The notes under the pieces are model-generated. The model searched no databases and was not told the origin of the DNA. It saw nothing but the letters and a program-made list of their open reading frames with translations. A DNA stretch of 64,000 nt, from NCBI RefSeq assembly GCF_958295425.1, contig NC_081153.1, forward strand, positions 11,242,419 through 11,306,418. Reading direction: 5' to 3'. The stretch's first letter is position 1, and each line of letters starts with the position of its first letter. Made by a program: the position numbers and the translations under genes. Below are positions 1-11,500 of this stretch, one piece after another. Source of the stretch: Solea solea. Its lineage: Eukaryota; Chordata; Actinopteri; Pleuronectiformes; Soleidae.

Positions 1-135
1 TCCTGTTCCATTCCATGTATTCCTGTTGGGTTTCTCTGTAATAATTGAAAGGTCTTGACCCTATCATGTAAAGTGCCTTGAGATAATGTGTATGTTATGA
101 ATCGGCGCTATACAAATACAATTGAATCAAATTGA
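1..135 (+). mobile_element. LINE-type 3' tail, cut by window edge
   Basis: The segment has the layout of a widespread fish retroposon 3' end: a 'gtaaagtgccttgagataa' block, then a 'ggcgctatacaaata' block, then a degenerate 'attgaat' repeat running to about 135. Such tails are thought to be recognised by the element's reverse transcriptase. The body would lie to the left, outside the window. The clade (L2/CR1-like or other) is not determinable from this tail alone. Confidence 0.6.
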
Positions 136-599
136 TTTGAATACCCACCGGTGAGTTACAGACCTCAGATGCTCTGTTAAGTTGTTCTGCCGTGGTGACT
201 TGGATTCATAATTTGACACATAATAGTATCACAGCACAATTTAGAACATGCTAGGTTGTTCTCTGGCGCCCTCCTCTTAATTAGAGTTGATGGGCAAAGT
301 GTGTGCGGAACAGGACATGTATTGATATGACAACCCTTGCCAATAGCACGGTGGACCACAACAGTAGCGATTTATCCGGGGGGGGGGGGCAGTAGAGATT
401 TTTATCCGTGATTTAGGTTGAAAGCCTTGAGGTAAACGGTTCTATATATGTGCTTATTTGTTTCCCTCTCCAAGTAGAAGGAATCCAGGGTAAGATTAAG
501 GTAAGGTTAGAAAAATGTAATTTGTTGGAGATTAACCCACGTTGTTAGGATTATTAAGTAGTTTTAACTGATCTACAGTTTGGCGCTGTTCGGCTTGAT
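136..599. other. Non-coding stretch, no gene seen
   Basis: Nothing gene-like is visible. It contains a run of 12 G at 378-389. The only open frame, 60 codons on the minus strand, resembles no family I know. Confidence 0.6.
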
Positions 600-790
600 T
601 TGTGTGTGGGAGGTCTCTTCCTGTGACAGGACTCTGGCCAGTCAGCGGATAGTACCTACTTAAGCACGCTTGGAACCTCGCTGGAGCAGGTACTAAAAAC
701 AGTACCTGGTACCAGGTACTATGCTAGTGGAAACGCTACTTAAACCGTGGCGTGGCGAGGCGAGTAGAGCTTGTGGAAATGCACCAAAAG
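600..790. mobile_element. MITE-like dispersed repeat with 20-bp palindrome
   Basis: This segment matches my memory of a non-autonomous DNA element common in ray-finned fish. Its features are 'agcggatagtacct', a 'ggaacctcgctggagcagg' block, the perfect palindrome agtacctggtaccaggtact at 701-720, and an end reading 'gtagagcttgtggaaa'. The block 'gtggaaacgc' at about 728 is repeated in altered form near the right end, as expected for sub-terminal repeats. No transposase is encoded. Both boundaries are approximate and the superfamily is not assigned. Confidence 0.5.
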
Positions 791-3484
791 TAAGGTAAGG
801 TTTCACTTACTGTAAAAGCAGTGTGTGCCTCTTTTGTTTGAATGAATGTGCATGTATCCATAAGTATGCATGCATAAATATGCTCGAGTACGTACGCCAA
901 TATTTATGCATAAGCAAACACTAGCGTGTGAACTTAAACACAACCATAAAACCTCTCCTCCTCCTCATACCCCCATATGGCATGACCAACATTACATGCA
1001 TCCCTTTCCTGTTTGCGTCTCACACTCTCACATACACACAATATTATTCTAATTATTCTATGCTATCATTTCAATATGACACATGACATTGTTAGATATG
1101 CCTATTTCTGGACTGTTCCATTCTACAACGGCGGTAAATAATGAAAAGCATTGTACAGACGAAAGCCTGGGGCAAATTAGGAGATGTTACACAAGCCTGT
1201 CTAGGCTGACAAACCTCATCAGTCGCTAGTTTGATAGATGTGTTTACCAAACATTTTGACAAGGGGAAACAAAATGTGCCCAGGACTTGTGTTTGTTTGC
1301 TTGTGTGTGTCTGTCTTCATGTATGAAGCTCCATGACTGACATGGAAGACATGATGTGCCAAAAAAAACAAACAAAGAACCCTGCACTGAAAGCAGTGTT
1401 TTCCATATCACGCTGACACAAGGAGAAGTATTATTGCTTACGATACTTTGGCCACTATCCAAAGAAAATATTTACCTGTTTACATCAGTGAACACATAGA
1501 GTTAATAGAGCCATTCCTGTTGCTATGGTTAACAATTTACAGCCAATCGGATGTGAGTAATGTGTGTTTTTTATGAATACTTAATTCATTCATTATTGCA
1601 CATGCCTTGAATACATATACAGTAAGTCATTTGACAACAAAGTGTATAGCAATGCACACTCCAAGTATAATATCATGTATGTCAACATTTTAAGCATGCT
1701 GCAAAATACCTACTGCAGCAATGAGTAGAGGCTAATGTAATATTTCTTACATCCAAATGTCTGCAAAAGCTGACAATAGTGTGTATGATGTAAATGTCCT
1801 CACATGTCCATGTCTGTAGTGGTGCATGTGGACTCTTCGCAGATCCCCACTCTTGTTTTAGTCAAAAACCATGTACCTAAGACCTGTGCAAGCCATCTGT
1901 CCAACAACCCAAGGAAGTGGACCCTTGTTTTAGTGAATTTTATGAATGGAAACGCCACCATGTACGCACATGAGGGAATGCACAGCAGCTCACAGCAGGG
2001 GGAGAGTTTGACCCAGGCCTAAAATGATGACCACAATACTGGCTTTGACGAAAGGGACGAGTTTGATGTTTGATTTTTGAGAAAAGTCAACAGATTTAAA
2101 ATAAATAAATAATAATAATTAATAGAAAAATGAATGGGACTATCCTCTTAAAATACATGGAGTCTCCCGCTGATGTCAGGTGCCTTTGGGAAGGATAACT
2201 GCATGCTTCACCAGCACACATCATTATTAGGAGAGCGGTCATACAGTCCTCTCAGCACCCTCTCACCTTCAGAGGGTCATTGCCCGACAGGTGCAGGCGG
2301 CCCAGGAAGGTAGAGCTTTGTTGTTCGCAGTGTGTCTCTCCTAGCATGTTTCTAAAAAGGAATGACCTACCAGGCAGCAGGCAGTATGGAATCAGAGCTT
2401 CTCTCTCTCCTTTCCAATGTGTTGGCTAGACTAGACCAGATCTATCAGTAGGGACACTTTCCTTAGCCAAAGGGCCCTTGCTGAGGTAAGGTTCTACCTG
2501 TCTGCAGCCTGCGGTTGCAGTTTAACGTCATGCCCAGGACTCAAATACACAAGCAGCATTTACCACACCAGCCACACATTTAGTTTGGCTATTTTTCACA
2601 CAAAGCTGTGGGCTCTACAAGTCCACGCGCTGAGAAACATACACAGAGTACTGCACCTGTCAAACAGTTCTGTGTGCAGTTGCTTTATCACAAGTCCACA
2701 TCGAAGAGCAGAGCCTCAGAGTGAAGGTGAGCCCTGCCAAAGATCAACAAACATAGGCAAGCTTTCCCACCAGACGAGGGGAAGTTTAATGCCAAATACC
2801 ACCTGAGGAAATATTGAGCTCTCGAAGTTTCAAGTCGCAATTATCGTCAACGTTAAAATGCAGTGGTGTAAATAAAATGGGCCGAGCAAAGTCAGCTACC
2901 GACTTTTCACAGGAGGCAGATTTAGTCCCAATATGATCATTTGCTCGCTCATCATCCTCCTCTTCCTCACATATTCTTCAGACACTGGTATAGTGAAATT
3001 AGATTGAAATGGAGCAAGAAATAAGACAACTCTAATTATTAATTATTTAATTTATTATTATTTGTTGTTCTTTGATTCATTTTCTACACCCACTGAGCAA
3101 ATACATTGTATATACTGTAGAACAGTACTTCTGATTTTCCTCCACCAGAGGAAGCTCATGAACCATTGGTTGTACACATACCACAGTTTGAGAACCACGG
3201 CTATTAAAATGGAGCGTCAAATGAAGCTGTGGCTCAAACCTGACCAGAGCCAGAGAGAGTGCTGGACGGAACCCAACGCAAACCTTTACTTTTTGGCTTT
3301 CTCAAAATGTTGTTTTCACAGAATCCACTGTAAACGAGTAAACAAAAGTAAGATGTTTAACAAAGGATGAACCTTTATTCATCCTTGTTTAGAAAACTAC
3401 AAAGAGAGAATGTTTTTTCCAAGTAATTGCAATGTGGGCTTGCTATCATTTAGAGAAAAGCTGACGTACCTCGCCACCATCATA
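791..3484. other. Non-coding stretch, no gene seen
   Basis: AT-leaning sequence with only short chance open frames, the longest about 100 codons at 3062-3370 and unlike any known family. A short TAAT/ATTA-rich patch lies at 3030-3062. No RNA gene or clear repeat was recognised. Confidence 0.55.
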
Positions 3485-3647
3485 GTGCCCGCCGTTTAGG
3501 GGTCGTGACCCAGGGTTGTGACCCGGTCTTTCTGCATTGAGTTTACATGTTCTCCCCTGTGTGTGCCTGAGTTTTCTCTCTGGGTTCTTTGCGCCCCCCC
3601 CCTGCGACCCTCATGTGGAGGATAAAGCTGTAGAAAATGAATTAATT
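3485..3647 (+). mobile_element. Teleost SINE family A, copy 1 (internally deleted)
   Basis: Head remnant 'cccagggttgtgacccgg' is followed by 'tctttctgcattgagtttacatgttctcc', the hallmark body of this fish SINE. The copy then jumps from the 'gggttctttgcg' region to the 3' end 'gcgaccctcatgtggaggataaagc...agaaaatgaatt'. The middle of the element, the 'dividing' block around the cagtccaaaaacatgc motif, is missing. That leaves about 160 bp where the fuller copies in this window have about 280 to 305. Confidence 0.7.
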
Positions 3648-4928
3648 ACCTCATTACCAGCTGTGGAAAGTCCAGGTTCCTAAAGCAGCAAGCTCACCAA
3701 AAGGACATAGGAACGTAATCTGGGTCTCTTCTGTAAAGCTTTTGAAAAAATTACTACTGTTCTGTTAATTTGATGTATTCATACATACTCGGTTGTTCAC
3801 CTCACTTTCAATCACAGATGACCTTGTGTATTGTGAAGTGAAGACTCTTTTTTTCCTGGTAAATGTTGTTGAAGCTGGGTACAATAAATCCAGGTGATTT
3901 GTTCTGAAAATTGGTCTACTCCTGCAGAAAAATGGCTACTGGCTGAAATGGAAATGAGGAGCCGACATAATATGGCCCCATGCATTTGCTGTTGAAGATA
4001 ACAGACAGACTTGTGTGTGCACAGCAAATATAAGAAAACCCTTAGTGAATTTTGTCAAGATCATTTTAACACTAATTAAGTATTGTATCTGAAACAATTC
4101 TCGCACTTTGCTACTTAAGTGTTACATTTCTTTATAATTCAATGTGCCTATACCCAGAGAGAAACACAGAGGTCTTACCAAGTTAAACAAAGCCTTTTTT
4201 ATAAGGATTAATTAGGCTCCACACAAAGCTTTATACTTGTTTGCATTTCTGTCGCTCTGATGTTCTACAATCCCTATCTGGGTAATGGGCCACATAGGTA
4301 ATAATGCAGCATAAAACAGCATAGAAAAGCTATTATGAAGGACAGTGATTAATAGATGCTTGCTTTAATGAGTACAGCAAGCTGTTTAAAAAGTGGCCTC
4401 ACAAATCCATTCATTAAGAGTTCATGGCTACAAGGGAATGGCATTCCTCATCATAGTCAGAAACAGCAGATTGCTTTCCTGAGGAGGGAGGCATCATTAA
4501 GACCCGCTGCTTTCTATAGAAACAGACCTGTTTCTACTGACTGTTCGTATAGTCATCCCTCCTATCTGAAATCAGGTGTTGGCTCAGTAATTACTGTTGT
4601 GTGCACCTTAAGATAATCATGTGGACAGCGATCACTCTTCTCCAAACTGTGATGCCATTTTGCAAACAATATCAGAGGCTCTGTGAGATATGAGCTGCCA
4701 CTCCGCTCCACCGTAAATGGACTGGCTGAATGGTTCAATATGTGGTGCGCCAAACTGGTGAAGTGGATGTGCCTGTTTTGCTGGAGGCGCATCGTGCTGT
4801 GTCGCTATAAGCCGATACCCTGCAGAGTTCACAGAGAGGTCAGTGTTGGAGATGGTTGGATTCTCTGAGCCCTATGTTCACTCAGGTGTCTCAAAAAGTC
4901 CATGCATTCATTCATTCAACCAGGGGGG
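3648..4928. other. Non-coding stretch, no gene seen
   Basis: Overlapping short frames on both strands between about 4356 and 5115 are mutual shadows with no recognisable domain. No repeat family was identified. Confidence 0.5.
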
Positions 4929-4948
4929 GAGAGAGAGAGAGAGAGAGA
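4929..4948. repeat. (GA)n microsatellite
   Basis: Uninterrupted GA dinucleotide repeat of about 10 units directly after a run of G. Confidence 0.9.
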
Positions 4949-5496
4949 CAGAAACCAGTAAGGAAAGAGAGCAAGGAATACACAGCACGTATAAAATCCA
5001 CAGAATAATTACAGTCGTTCTCAATAGGTTTGATAAATATGCTTTGTGTAAGAAATGTATTATATCGAGACATAAAATGACCACGACAATTCATCAGATA
5101 TTAACTGATCACTGATAACAATGTTTTGGTCAGTTGCAGCACCCAATAACACAGCCTGTAGCACTTCAACACATGCCAGCAGATGCCAGCAGAGTGAGCA
5201 GAGAGCAGCTAGTTTGCTATGCTCAAATAACATCATGACCTCACATGAAAGAAATAAGAGGGTTTGCACTGATGATGTGTTAGTGCTGGGTGGTTGACGG
5301 AGGGTGGGGGGGGGGCACTCTTTTCACTGCTGCACCACACAAGCTTAGGGCTTAGATGAAGAAGTAACTGTGGCAGTAATTGCAGGAATGAACAATTTAC
5401 TCCATGACCTTAGCAGAAAACGTGTAGTACCAAGAATGCATGCGCTTGCGTTAACAGACACTCAGCTGCGACACTGCCTCTCTCTCGCTCGACCAA

Positions 5497-5498
<2 letters not shown>

Positions 5499-5531
<33 letters not shown>

Positions 5532-5595
5532 AGCTGTGCCGCTCCCTCTCTTGCTCGACCGCTCGCTCAGTACAAGCACACACACACACACACAC
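5499..5595. repeat. Compound (CA)n microsatellite
   Basis: Two CA tracts, 5499-5529 and about 5577-5595, are separated by a near-repeat. 'ctctctcgctcgacc' before the first tract recurs as 'ctctcttgctcgacc' before the second. This suggests a local duplication of a roughly 75-bp unit that includes the microsatellite. Confidence 0.85.
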
Positions 5596-5599
5596 GCGC

Positions 5600-7580
5600 A
5601 ACTGTGTCTCTCTTGACAGATTGACATTCATACTGACAGAATGGATTTTAGAATGTGATGATAATGTACAATTTAATTATATCCCATGGAGCCAAATTGC
5701 TTCTTTCTGTGATTAAGCGATATGTCTTTTCACTCACGCTTTAACTTAATCTTAATATTATTGTGGTGGTTGGGCATTTATCTTGTATTTGGATCAAAAA
5801 GTGGAACTGGAACCAGTTAAATTATATAATTATATAAAATAAATGTCAGGTGTATTATGAACAATTGCAGACCAGTCAAGTGAATAGTGTTCCCACTCAT
5901 AATTTTCTGTCGCAGACAGCTCATCTAAGCCAGGGTTAATTACTTACTTAAATTAAGGAAATACTTAAAGCCTTTTTTGCCAAATAAATTATGGTTAGAT
6001 TTTCAATCTACCTCTTCCCAGTGGAGCTGAATGAGCTAAAAATCTTTGCAGTCTTCTGTCTTTCACCATAATGGAATTGAGGCCATTAGCACCTTTCTCC
6101 AAATGTCACATAGACAATTGTTCTTCAGTGATAATTCCATGAGAACAAGTGTTTTCGGTAGGAGCGTCTCTTTGAACTGTCATATGATCCTGTTCAGGGA
6201 AATACAATGATTTTCAATTTAAAAAAAAACACAAAACCACATTTGTCTTCTCACACTGACTATTATACTTTATTAATTTAATCTTTTGTCATGTCTCCCA
6301 GTCATAGCTTCCCAACCTGCCCGCCTGCTCCTCCTTATTGTTCCGCCGTCTGTACACAGTGAAAATCAATCACTCCCACACTCTTCATCCATTGTTTTCT
6401 GTCTTGTTCTCGTCTTTGTTGTGCTCTCACAGATAGTTAAGAGCAAAGAATCCAGCAGTTTGGAAATAAAACACAGTAGCACTGATCTGTGTCCTATAGC
6501 ATTGTCTCTGGGAGTTCCACTTGAGACACGTGTGTAAAACATTGTTTTTAACATCCTGAAGCTCTAGATTCCAGAATAAAGCATGCAATAATACAAATGT
6601 GCAGTGCTGATCAAGAGCCCATGTGCTAAATGTTGTTCCATTAAAGGACTGGCTCTATCGCACAAAGAGCAGGCGAGGAAGCTGCGACAGATTAGTGGGC
6701 CATGAAGATGACTAATATGGCTCTCATCTATAAAGGTCTCTTTAAAATAACATGAATGGTAAACCCACTCTAAATGACTTCCCTCTGCTTGAGAAGGTGT
6801 CTGAATTGATGTGGCAATGAATTATGGTGATTTCAGAGGTTTCTTTTACAGATCATTTTGACAGTTATTTGAGATTCTCAACCTGTTTTAGATAATCCCT
6901 CTGCTGTCAGACTGGCAGACATTTGGACAGGAAACTTTCCTGGAAGGCAGTCAATAAAGTTGTTAAAACGTGGAAATGTAGGTCCGATGCCACATCCTGT
7001 TTCATACACTTAGCGTCGCATGGGCATTTTTTTGGCAGATTAAAAGAAAACGAGCCCAGATGGCACATCCGATTGTTAAAAAAATGGCAGTAATTATCTA
7101 TTTTACAGTTCCCTATTTTTAATGAGCCGCCTATATTTTCGGAACAATAAAAACGCGAGTAATTAATCAATATTGAAGAAGTGCATTATTACTTTACTTA
7201 CTTACTTTACTCACTTTATTGTGTTGCACTCTACGACCACTAGTTTATCGTTAACTGAACCGACCTGACCGTTGCTGTTGTGCTTGGCAATGAGCACTAT
7301 TGTGTTACACCGTCTACTGGTCCATGTTACTTACACTCCTCATTCATAGCAGTATTGATTCACAGTCAGAAGCTGTTGCCTTATTCCCCATCCATTTTGG
7401 CTCTAGCCTGTTGAGTTTTAATATGTTTTAGTGCTGTGACAACCATGGCAAACACTCTTAACACTTGGGGTGAGCACAAGGCTTTACTGAGCACTAATGG
7501 AAATCTCCCATGAGTCTTTGGAAGCCTTTCATATATCTTAATGAGAGAACGCACAATGACTGCATAATATGTGCGTGAGG
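5600..7580. other. Non-coding stretch, no gene seen
   Basis: AT-leaning, unique-looking sequence. The part at about 6600-6780 is non-repetitive and mixed in composition, the sort of sequence that can be conserved non-coding DNA, but nothing here proves it. A (TTAC)-like short repeat lies at about 7190-7215. Confidence 0.5.
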
Positions 7581-7601
7581 GTGTGTGTGTGTGTGTGTGT
7601 G
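7581..7601. repeat. (GT)n microsatellite
   Basis: About 10 uninterrupted GT units. Confidence 0.9.
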
Positions 7602-8497
7602 AACATGCCTTGTCATCTGCACGGGTGTCTGTACTGTATGTGAGCGCACGGATACTCCTTTCATATGTGTAGCGAATGATGTTTTAGTGGCTAAGCCTCT
7701 TAGCTACTTTCAGGCGAGGGTCCTCCTCTGTGTGAGGTTAACACTGTTGCTGAGACCTGTCACAACAATTACCCACATTCTTGTCATGCCTGGCCTCCCA
7801 CTGTTTCCCATGCAGACCACCTACCATGGCTAATACACACAAGCTCATTTACCTACCATGCAACCCACTGCACATATATTTCCTTAATTTGTCATTCGAG
7901 GAGCAGCTTACCGTTATTGATCTATTCCATGTTGATTGAGGCAAGGGGTCTTTTTCTACCAAATCCTCTATTGATCTGGAATGCCATCAGTCACATGCTT
8001 AATTAAGCAGCTAATAGAGGGAGCTGCTATTGACCCCATGGTGTTGTGGTATTTGTGTGTGTGCTGTTTAATGTGGTTAGTAGCTATGAGAAAAAAATAA
8101 AAACATGCAACCAAAAGGTACAGCGTGACATCAAACAGATGAATTCTCCAGTCAACCCTCCCTTTCCAAAACATGTAAGACACACGTCAGCTGAGTTGTC
8201 CCTTTCGGGCTGCTGTAGAAACATGGCGGCGCAAAAATGTCAGCCTCCATAAAGCAAGGCCCTTGCCTATGGTACATATAAAAGGCTTATTCTAAGGCAA
8301 CAGATGGAAGTATGTTCAATTCCTGCCAATGAATTCTCCTAAATGTTACACACTGGACCTAAACTAATGTTGAAAGGACAGCAGGAGAGCCATGAATGTT
8401 TGTGACATCTAATAAATGGTCTGTTGATCGAGCAATAAATATGTCATCATTTTACAGGCAACAGATGTACACGAGAGTGAAATGACTGCTAATAAGT
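7602..8497. other. Non-coding stretch, no gene seen
   Basis: No RNA gene, repeat family or credible exon was recognised. Confidence 0.5.
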
Positions 8498-8520
8498 AAA
8501 AAAAAAAAAAAAAAAAAAAA
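8498..8520. repeat. Poly-A run (23 A)
   Basis: Simple homopolymer. No retroposon body is recognisable on its 5' side, so it is not assigned to a processed insertion. Confidence 0.9.
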
Positions 8521-10268
8521 TGTTTGAGGACATAGACCAGCGAATAAGTAAATGCAAGCCAGACATCAAGTGCAAATCCATCCGGAAACAGATCAATCAC
8601 TTACATAGTATCAGCGTGTCACACTAATTCTGCTATAAATTACTGTTAGTTCCAAAATATGTCTTTGATATTAAGGCATATTACAGTATATCAGTGCCTC
8701 TCATTATGCTAACAGGTACTGAAAACCTCTTTAAATTAAGTTTTCAATAAGGTACAGGTACTATAAATCATTTACCATAATCGATCAACGCCTCAGTTGA
8801 TATGTCATCTTTTGCCTCCCGATCAAAGATAGAAAGGCTTTAAAATTAAGTTACTGTCACACTAAATATTAAAATAAAGCTGGTGAATAGTGCATAGTGT
8901 TTTATTTTTGCATGTCATATGAAATATCTCCATGGTGAAAATGAAATTAACAGCAACTTATGGTATTTAATGGTGCTGTGCGTGTGCACCTCTGTAAAAC
9001 ACTGAAAAGTAATATAATTAAGTGTGTATGTGTACGTGTAAGTATGTTTCCATGCCGTGTTGGCATGTTGCCATGTCTTCGCCTTGCTGCATTTTACTGG
9101 ATAAATATTAAATAACATTTTCATTTCATGCTCACACTCTAAATGTGGTACGCTCCGCTTTCTGCTTTTAAAAGGGCTTTAATCAGACAACTGATGGTGG
9201 TATTGTGTGTGGTTGTTTTTTGTTTTGCTGTCTTTTGTCCAGTTATGAATTGTCCCCATGACAAAATCTTTATATGTTACTCATATCTTTTATTCACAAA
9301 TACAGTATATTCAGCCCTTTCATGCTTTCATGCTTGATATTTCTTCAAACTTTAAAAAAAAAAAAAAAATGTTCCTGGATCTTGTAGAGTTCTAAATGAA
9401 AGAGACTGCGGAGATTATACAGACAGAAAAATATGAAGAAAACAAACCTGTTAGTAGTGAGTGACTTTTCTCTGATGGTTTCTCTGATGGTGTGGCATAT
9501 GGTTAGTCATCAAAGTACTGTTTGTCTTAAATGAGACAAAGCTCTGCTTTTTGATTTATTATCAGAAATAGGATCCATAACATTTCTAGTCATGGTTACA
9601 GCAGCCTCACGACATTATCAACACGCTGCCTTTTAATGACAATAATGAATCCACCCTTAATTGTCAGTTGATGCGACACAGAGATGAACACCACAAGTGG
9701 AGGATAATTAGTACTATTTGATGCACAAATGCGCATATCTCACTGGTTGATTGATGACAAGCGCTAGATTGGATTAGCAGGTGGGTTTCTTCAATTAACT
9801 GCAATTACTTCATAATGGAAGGGTCCACTGTTTCAGGTGTGCCGGGACAAAAATAGAGAAAAGGTCATTCCAAAGTCTGATACAGAGCTTTGTCATTTTC
9901 CACTGACATTAAAATGTAGCAAATGTTGTAGAAAAGCTGGTACCCAAATATACAACAAGAGGTGCTCGGCTCAAATAGAGATTGAAATGGTGAAAGAAGA
10001 TGATTTACAAAAGTGAAAAGTGCCAACGAAACATGCCATTATGACTGCAGTCTATATCATGCCGGCAAAATGTAGTTAAAGTATTACTCTGATGACGTTT
10101 TTATTAAACATGACCTTATTTGATGTTAATGAATAATAGTCAACGGAGGCATCAATGTGCAGCTCTTGTTGGAGGTAGCGCAAATTACTTTATAAAACCA
10201 GGACACCAGTGGTAGAATTTCAGCAAGATACTATCTTTCTCAATTCAAAAGGTTGAGAAAACTCTCCC
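8521..10268. other. Non-coding stretch with a candidate regulatory segment
   Basis: No gene is seen. A poly-A run of 16 lies at 9354-9369. The segment at about 9560-9860 is non-repetitive and rich in TAAT/ATTA cores. It contains tgattgatgaca at 9748-9759, resembling a HOX-PBX site next to a MEIS/TGIF half-site, and GGATTA at 9771-9776, an OTX/PITX-type core. Enhancer function is inference only. Confidence 0.4.
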
Positions 10269-10557
10269 TCCCATCTTCTACCGCTTTATCTTCCACATGA
10301 GGGTCACAGGGGGCGCTGGCACCAATCTCGGCTTGACTCCCCAGTCCATCGCAGGGCCACATAGAGAGACAGGCAACTATTTACTCTCACTCTAACACCT
10401 ACAGTCAATGAGTCCAATGTAACTAATCAAGCATGTTTTTGGACTTTGGAGGAAACTGGAGAACCCGGAGAAAACCCACACACAAACAGGGAGAAAATGC
10501 AAACTTCATGCAGCAAGGCCTTTGGCACGAACCCGGGTCTAGTGCTGTTTCAACTAA
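10269..10557 (-). mobile_element. Teleost SINE family A, copy 2
   Basis: Read on the minus strand this copy runs from a tRNA-like head, with B-box-like 'acccgggttcgtgcc' near 10530, through 'gaagtttgcattttctccc', 'cgggttctccagtttcctcc' and 'aaaaacatgcttgatta' to 'gataaagcggtagaagatgg' at 10270. It is nearly full length. A part of the 3' third, between the 'ccctgcgatggactgg' block and the 'ggagtcaagccgag' block, is shortened. Confidence 0.75.
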
Positions 10558-11334
10558 GTATCTATGTAAGTAACTTGTACCTAAAGCTGCTTAATAAACA
10601 GTGGGGGAAGACACATTAAATTATTTAAGCATTTATACCACATTGTCAAAATATGCTAATAAAATTAAAAGGATGAAAGTATTACCAGTGTAACTACACT
10701 GTTTTCATACACACAATCCTGATTCTAATCCCAGTCTTGCCTATGGCTCCAAAATGGCTCTTGAGCTGGCCCTGAGGTAAGTGCTTTGCTTTGAATGTGC
10801 TATGCTCTTGCACATATTTTTTTTTATTATGCTTCGAACTTCTTTTTTATCATCTCGAACCATGACACATGCACTTTTAAAAACCTGTAACTATAAACAA
10901 GTCTTTGTGAGCCTTTGCAATCTCTTAGTCTCAGATTTTGTGAGTCATTCCCGCAACATCCCTTTTCACGTCCTCTCATACCTTTCAAGCATTTGACATC
11001 AAAGATTCATTAAGAGCTCAACAGTGCTATGCGACCAACACTCTGTGTTCCAGGCCAGATGCTCGTCATACTTTACAACCGAAAAATGTGATGTGACAAT
11101 GAACATTAAGTGTGCATATATGGTGCATAAAGCTCCTACTGTCAAACCACACATTCTAAATATGTTGTCAGATTCTCAGTATGACACATTATTAAATGTC
11201 AGCCACAGCATGATGTATCTTGCAATTGAAGGGATGTCTGACAGTACTGCACAATGTTACAACATTAGATCTACATCTTCTGTCTCCATGTATCATTAAC
11301 AACACTTGATTACATTTATTACTGAATGGGCTGA
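10558..11334. other. Non-coding stretch, no gene seen
   Basis: Two open frames, 10781-10996 (71 codons) and 11024-11299 (91 codons), show no domain, signal or splice context that I recognise. They are treated as chance. Confidence 0.5.
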
Positions 11335-11500
11335 CTAAACGCAGGCCCGGCAGCCCACAGGGTCAGGGGGCACTGTGGTCTTCACCTGCAAAATGTCGCT
11401 GAAAAGACCAACAACAAAACAACCCCAACGAGGCACAAGTAAGCTAACAAGAGACTGCAGACTCAACCAACACAGAATAACACAAAATGACTATCATCAC
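11335..11500. repeat. Dispersed repeat with degenerate 'acaaaatgac' units
   Basis: The block 'caggcccggcagcccacagg' followed by 'ggcactgtggtcttcacctgc' and then degenerate tandem units around 'aagaccaacaacaaaacaac' and 'acacaaaatgac' resembles a common fish interspersed repeat, recalled and not searched. Boundaries and class are uncertain. Confidence 0.4.
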
